From positions 1,054,001-1,118,000 of the forward strand of contig NZ_JAFJMJ010000001.1 in assembly GCF_017309385.1 (NCBI RefSeq): DNA of 64,000 bases, written 5' to 3'. Below the pieces are notes generated by a model. The model saw only the letters and a list, made by a program, of their open reading frames with translations, was not told the DNA's origin and ran no database searches. This DNA is from Amycolatopsis sp. 195334CR. Lineage in GTDB: Bacteria > Actinomycetota > Actinomycetes > Mycobacteriales > Pseudonocardiaceae. Below are positions 60,045-64,000 of the stretch, piece by piece. Position 1 is the first letter of the stretch. Every line of letters begins with the position of its first letter. The translations under genes were made by a program, and so were the position numbers.

Positions 60045-60923
60045 TTATGCCACAGCGACCTGGACACCGGCCGAATCCACGGGCAGAGCGGTGACCTCGA
60101 AGGATGTAACGTCCACCACGTCCGGGAGCATTCCCGTGGTGGTCAGCGCCAGCACCGTCGGCCCGGCACCGGAGATCGCCGCCGCCACCCCGTGCTCCCG
60201 CAGCTGGGCCACCAAGCGCGCGCTGGCCGGGTAGGCCGGGGCGCGGTAGACCTGGTGCAGCCGGTCCTCGGTGGCCGTGAGCAGCAGTTCCGGCCGGCTG
60301 GTCAGCGCCCGCACGGCCAGCGCGGCGCGACCGGCGTTGAACGCCGCGTCCGCGTGCGGCACCCGCTCGGGCAGCAGGCCGCGGGTGGCGTCGGTCGAGG
60401 AGCGCTGTCCGGGTACCGCGAGTACCGGCCGGAGGTCCGGGTGCGGGTCGAGCCGTTCGGCGCCGAACCGGCCGTCGTCCGCCCACGCGATCACCAGGCC
60501 ACCGAGCAGGCTGGCCGCCGCGTTGTCCGCGTGGCCCTCGAAACCGGCGGCCAGTTGCAGCGCGTCGTCGTCGAGTTCCCGCTCGGCCAGCGCGTACCCG
60601 GCGGCCACCCCGGAAACCACCGCGGCGGCCGACGAGCCGAGGCCGCGCGCGTGCGGAATCGCGTTGTGGCAACGCAGGTGCAGCCCTGGCGGGGAAAAAC
60701 CGAGGTGGTCGCACGCGCGGCGAAGCGCACGCACCACCAGATGGGTCTCGTCGGTGGGCACGTCCTCGACCCCGCCCGCCCCGGCGTCGATCACCTCGAC
60801 CTTGAGCCCGGCGTCGGTGACCCGGACCTCGACCACGTCGTACAGGCCCAGCGCCATGCCCAGCACGTCGAACCCGGGCCCGAGGTTCGCCGTCGAGGCC
60901 GGGACGGTGACCCGCAGGCTCAC
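60045..60923 (-). CDS. thrB: Homoserine kinase
   Basis: This 292-residue GHMP kinase phosphorylates homoserine for threonine synthesis. Motifs are [20 protein letters not shown], the ATP loop [14 protein letters not shown] and [15 protein letters not shown] 60923 overlaps the thrC stop (GTGA), so translation is coupled. It is the last gene of lysA-hom-thrC-thrB. Confidence 0.94.
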   Translation of the reverse strand: MSLRVTVPASTANLGPGFDVLGMALGLYDVVEVRVTDAGLKVEVIDAGAGGVEDVPTDETHLVVRALRRACDHLGFSPPGLHLRCHNAIPHARGLGSSAAAVVSGVAAGYALAERELDDDALQLAAGFEGHADNAAASLLGGLVIAWADDGRFGAERLDPHPDLRPVLAVPGQRSSTDATRGLLPERVPHADAAFNAGRAALAVRALTSRPELLLTATEDRLHQVYRAPAYPASARLVAQLREHGVAAAISGAGPTVLALTTTGMLPDVVDVTSFEVTALPVDSAGVQVAVA

Positions 60924-61966
60924 GCCAGCTCCAGCGCCGCGGCCACGGCGGTGGGGTCCACCGCCAGCGGTTCCACCTCGACCACGCCGTTGAGCGCGGT
61001 GGCGGGGTCCTTGAGGCCGTGGCCGGTCACCGTGCAGACCACCGTCGACCCCTTGGGGATGCGGCCGTCGGCGGCGGTGATCAGCAGTCCGGCCACGCTG
61101 GTCGCCGAGGCGGGCTCGACGAAAACGCCCTCCTTGCGGGCCAGCAGCCGGTACGCCTCGAGGATCTGCTCGTCGGTGGCCTTCTCGAACAGCCCGCCGG
61201 AGGCGTCCTTGGCCTTGACCGCCTTGGTCCACGAAGCCGGGCTGCCCACGCGGATCGCGGTGGCCACCGTCTCCGGCTCGGTCACCGGCTCGCCGTCGAC
61301 CAGCGGTGCCGCGCCGGCGGCCTGGAAGCCGAACATGCGCGGTGTGCTGTTGACCACACCGTCGGCCGCGTACTCGGCGTACCCGGCCCAGTAGGCGGAG
61401 ATGTTGCCCGCGTTGCCGACCGGCAGGCAGTGGATGTCCGGCGCCGCGCCGAGCACGTCGCAGACCTCCCACGCGGCGCTCTTCTGGCCGACCAGGCGCA
61501 CCGGGTTGACCGAGTTCACCAGGGTCACCGGGTAGTCGGCCGCGGTTTTGCGGGCCAGCTCCAGGCAGTCGTCGAAGTTGCCCTCGACCTGGAGGATCTT
61601 GGCGCCGTGCGCGACCGCCTGGGCCATCTTGCCGAGCGCGATCTTGCCCTCGGGCACCAGCACCGCGCTGGTCAGCCCGGCCCGCGCGGCGTAGGCCGAA
61701 GCCGAGGCCGAGGTGTTGCCGGTGGAGGCGCAGATGACCGCCTTGAGCCCGCTGGCCAGCGCGTGCGTGATGGCCACGGTCATGCCGCGGTCCTTGAACG
61801 AGCCGGTCGGGTTGGCGCCCTCGACCTTCAGGTACACCTCGCACCCGGTCAGCGCGGACAGGTGCGGCGCGGCCAGCAGCGGCGTGTTGCCCTCGCCGAG
61901 GGTGACGATCTTCGCCCCGTCCGGGACGGGAATGCGGTCGGCGTACGCCTCGATGATCCCGGTCAC
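60920..61966 (-). CDS. thrC: Threonine synthase
   Basis: This 348-residue PLP enzyme converts O-phosphohomoserine to threonine. The PLP-lysine is Lys58 in [11 protein letters not shown], with [17 protein letters not shown] and [15 protein letters not shown] binding the cofactor phosphate. The start overlaps the hom stop by 4 nt and the stop overlaps thrB. Confidence 0.95.
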   Translation of the reverse strand: MTGIIEAYADRIPVPDGAKIVTLGEGNTPLLAAPHLSALTGCEVYLKVEGANPTGSFKDRGMTVAITHALASGLKAVICASTGNTSASASAYAARAGLTSAVLVPEGKIALGKMAQAVAHGAKILQVEGNFDDCLELARKTAADYPVTLVNSVNPVRLVGQKSAAWEVCDVLGAAPDIHCLPVGNAGNISAYWAGYAEYAADGVVNSTPRMFGFQAAGAAPLVDGEPVTEPETVATAIRVGSPASWTKAVKAKDASGGLFEKATDEQILEAYRLLARKEGVFVEPASATSVAGLLITAADGRIPKGSTVVCTVTGHGLKDPATALNGVVEVEPLAVDPTAVAAALELA

Positions 61967-63264
61967 TGGTCTTCGCCTTCCACGCGCATCACGCTGACCA
62001 CCTCGTGCACCACGTCCATTTTCGCAATTTCGTCCACAGTGGACTCCAGGGCGGCGTCCGGGGCCAGGTGGGTGACGATCACCAGGCTCGCGGTGGACAG
62101 CCGGTCGCGCTGGCGGACCGCGGCGATGCTCACCCCGTTCGCCGCGAACGCCTGCGCCACCTGGGCCAGCACACCCGGCCGGTCCGCCACGTCCAGGCTG
62201 ACGTGGTACCGCGTCGGGGTCTGCCCCATCGGGCGCACCGGCAGCGCGGCGTGCGCGGACTCGCGCGGGCCGAGCCCGCCGAGCACCCGGTTGCGGGCCA
62301 CCGCGACCAGGTCGCCGAGCACCGCGCTGGCGGTCGGCGAGCCACCGGCGCCCTGGCCGTAGAACATCAGCTCCCCGGCGGCGTCGGCCTCGACGTAGAC
62401 CGCGTTGAACGCGCCGCTGACCCCGGCCAGCTGGTGCGTGTTCGGGATCATCACCGGGTGCACGCGGGCGGAAACCGACTCACTGCCGTCCTCGCTGGTG
62501 ACCCGTTCGCAGATGGCGAGCAGCTTCACCGTGCGGTTCAGCATCTTCGCCGCGGCGATGTCCGACGCGCTGACCGCGGCGATGCCCTCGCGGTGCACGT
62601 CGGCGGCGGTCACCCGGCTGTGGAAGGCGAGCGAGGCCAGGATGGCGGCCTTCGACGCGGCGTCGTAACCGTCCACATCGGCCGTCGGGTCCGCTTCGGC
62701 GTACCCGAGCCTGCTCGCTTCGTCCAGCGCTTCGGCATATCCGGCGCCGGTCGAGTCCATTGCGGACAGGATGTAGTTGGTGGTGCCGTTGACGATGCCC
62801 ATCACCCTGGTGATCCGGTCACCGGCCAGCGACTCGCGCAGCGGGCGCAGCAACGGGATCGCCCCGGCGACCGCGGCCTCGAAGTAGAGGTCGGCGCCGG
62901 AGGCGTCGGCCGCCTCGGACAGCTCGGCCGAGTGCTCCGCGAGCAGCGCCTTGTTCGCGGTGACCACGGACTTGCCCGCGCGCAGGGCGTCGAGCAGCCA
63001 GGTGCGGGTCGGTTCGATGCCGCCGATCAGCTCGACCACCACGTCCACGTCGTCCGCGGTGACCAGCGTCGCGGCGTCCCTGGTGAGCAGTTCGGCGGGC
63101 AGCTCGGGGTGCTTGTCCGGGCGGCGGACCGCGATACCGGCCAGCTCGACCGGCGCACCGGCGCGGGCGGCCAGCTCGGCCGCCTGCTCGGTGAGCAGCC
63201 GCGCCACCTCACCGCCGACCGTGCCGCAGCCAAGCAGGGCCACGCGGATGGGTTCGGACCTCAC
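61963..63264 (-). CDS. hom: Homoserine dehydrogenase with C-terminal ACT domain
   Basis: This 433-residue NAD(P)H-dependent enzyme reduces aspartate semialdehyde to homoserine. The N-terminal Rossmann motif is [17 protein letters not shown], the catalytic domain contains [14 protein letters not shown] and [20 protein letters not shown], and the ACT domain ([19 protein letters not shown]) probably binds threonine for feedback inhibition. The start overlaps the lysA stop by 4 nt. Confidence 0.95.
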   Translation of the reverse strand: MRSEPIRVALLGCGTVGGEVARLLTEQAAELAARAGAPVELAGIAVRRPDKHPELPAELLTRDAATLVTADDVDVVVELIGGIEPTRTWLLDALRAGKSVVTANKALLAEHSAELSEAADASGADLYFEAAVAGAIPLLRPLRESLAGDRITRVMGIVNGTTNYILSAMDSTGAGYAEALDEASRLGYAEADPTADVDGYDAASKAAILASLAFHSRVTAADVHREGIAAVSASDIAAAKMLNRTVKLLAICERVTSEDGSESVSARVHPVMIPNTHQLAGVSGAFNAVYVEADAAGELMFYGQGAGGSPTASAVLGDLVAVARNRVLGGLGPRESAHAALPVRPMGQTPTRYHVSLDVADRPGVLAQVAQAFAANGVSIAAVRQRDRLSTASLVIVTHLAPDAALESTVDEIAKMDVVHEVVSVMRVEGEDQ

Positions 63265-64000
63265 GACACCTCCAAGCCCAGCATGTCCTCGGTGGTTTCC
63301 CGGCGCAGCAGCAACCGCGCCCCGCCGTTGCGCACCGAGACCACCGCCGGGCGCGGCTGGCGGTTGTAGTTGCTGGCCATCGAGTAGCAGTAGGCACCGG
63401 TCGCGGCGACCGCGAGCAGGTCACCGGGAGCCAGGTTGTCCGGTAACCAGCAGTCGCGGACCACGATGTCGCCGGACTCACAGTGTTTTCCCACCACGCG
63501 GGACAAGGCGGCGTTCGCTTCGCCGTCCTGGCCGTCGCCTGCCGCCCGCGAGACGAGCCGCGCGTCGTAGACCGCGTCGTAGAGCGAGGTGCGGATGTTG
63601 TCGCTCATCCCGCCGTCGACGCTGACGTAGCGGCGCACCGCGTTGTCCCCCAGCGTGACGTCCTTGATCGTGCCGACCTCGTAGAGCGTGACCGTGCCGG
63701 GACCGGCGATCGCGCGGCCCGGCTCACCGGCGATGCGCGGCACCGGCAGCCCGGCGAAGGCGCACTCCTTGCGCACGATCTCCCGGATCTGGGTGATCAT
63801 CTGAGCCGGCGGCGGCGGGTTGTCGCGATCGGTGTAGGCGATGCCGAAGCCACCACCGAGGTCCACAATGGACAGCTGGTCGACCAGTTCCGGGCCGTGC
63901 TCCTTGCCCAGTTCGGCGATCAGCCCGATGATCCGGCGGGCGGCCACCTCGAAGCCGTCGGCGTCGAAGATCTGCGAGCCGATGTGGCTGTGCAGGCCGA
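63261..64000 (-). CDS. lysA: Diaminopimelate decarboxylase (5' end outside window)
   Basis: This is the C-terminal part of the PLP enzyme that makes lysine from meso-diaminopimelate. Visible motifs are [17 protein letters not shown] at the right edge, [32 protein letters not shown] and the catalytic Cys in [13 protein letters not shown]. The C-terminal barrel ends [14 protein letters not shown]. The gene continues beyond base 64000 on the minus strand. Its stop overlaps the hom start, making it the upstream member of the threonine/lysine operon. Confidence 0.95.
   Translation of the reverse strand, partial: GLHSHIGSQIFDADGFEVAARRIIGLIAELGKEHGPELVDQLSIVDLGGGFGIAYTDRDNPPPPAQMITQIREIVRKECAFAGLPVPRIAGEPGRAIAGPGTVTLYEVGTIKDVTLGDNAVRRYVSVDGGMSDNIRTSLYDAVYDARLVSRAAGDGQDGEANAALSRVVGKHCESGDIVVRDCWLPDNLAPGDLLAVAATGAYCYSMASNYNRQPRPAVVSVRNGGARLLLRRETTEDMLGLEVS

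Overview
The window comes from a GC-rich actinobacterium, most probably Pseudonocardiaceae and most like Amycolatopsis. The inference rests on gene content: NucS/EndoMS in place of MutS/MutL, a mycothiol-dependent-type enzyme, F420-type enzymes, SecA2, DUF3558 lipoproteins, MurA with Asp at the fosfomycin site, and a Rho with a large Arg/Gly/Asn/Asp-rich insertion. Many genes start with GTG, and many have a -10-like hexamer 5-8 nt before the start codon, which suggests leaderless transcripts. No tRNA, rRNA, transposase, integrase or CRISPR array was recognised.

Layout. 1-1882: the 3' part of secA2 and its terminator. 1934-20095: an accessory stretch with a Tat-exported DUF839/PhoX-like protein, a large LuxR-type ATPase regulator, an MFS transporter plus M20 peptidase pair, NAD+ synthetase, a mycothiol-type enzyme, a GNAT, a repeat-expanded alpha/beta hydrolase, an AraC regulator, a methyltransferase, a very large secreted GH87-like alpha-1,3-glucanase, a phosphodiesterase-type enzyme and a FmdB-like zinc ribbon. 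20168-31308: a doubled 3-hydroxyacyl-CoA dehydrogenase, a dihydroxyacetone kinase operon (dhaK-dhaL-dhaM with HPr fused to DhaM) flanked by two DUF3558 lipoproteins, a sodium:solute symporter with a small partner protein, divergent nucS/NUDIX and an exported FG-GAP protein. 31427-38885: an ECHDC3-like enoyl-CoA hydratase homologue, an orphan EccC-like double ATPase, an ethylmalonyl-CoA mutase (MeaA), a LysE exporter, a PPOX flavoprotein, murA and a cob(I)alamin adenosyltransferase. 38963-64000: a core block on the minus strand, read right to left as lysA-hom-thrC-thrB, rho, rpmE, prfA, prmC, tsaC, a wecA-like gene, atpI-like, atpBEFHAGDC and DUF2550. Short accessory insertions interrupt it: a CHAP/NlpC-like exported protein; hypothetical/LLM/hydrolase/MerR; and an L,D-transpeptidase/ECF sigma/CU044_5270 group.

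How the genes fit together. lysA-hom-thrC-thrB make lysine and threonine precursors and are translationally coupled by 4-nt overlaps. rho, rpmE, prfA, prmC and tsaC serve transcription termination and translation. wecA, murA and the L,D-transpeptidase serve the cell envelope. The adenosyltransferase can supply adenosylcobalamin to MeaA. MeaA and the 3-hydroxyacyl-CoA dehydrogenase share a 13-bp sequence in their upstream regions, which suggests joint control of C4 acyl-CoA metabolism. DhaK, DhaL and DhaM form a PEP-dependent dihydroxyacetone kinase with its own HPr-like domain.

The most unusual signals are: an in-frame minisatellite of roughly 180 codons inside an alpha/beta hydrolase; two 59-bp perfect hairpins with a compensatory base change, each between convergent genes; a 78-bp imperfect palindrome forming the divergent L,D-transpeptidase/sigma promoter region; the shared candidate operator at 21958-21970 and 35747-35759; and the orphan EccC-like ATPase with no type VII secretion genes around it.
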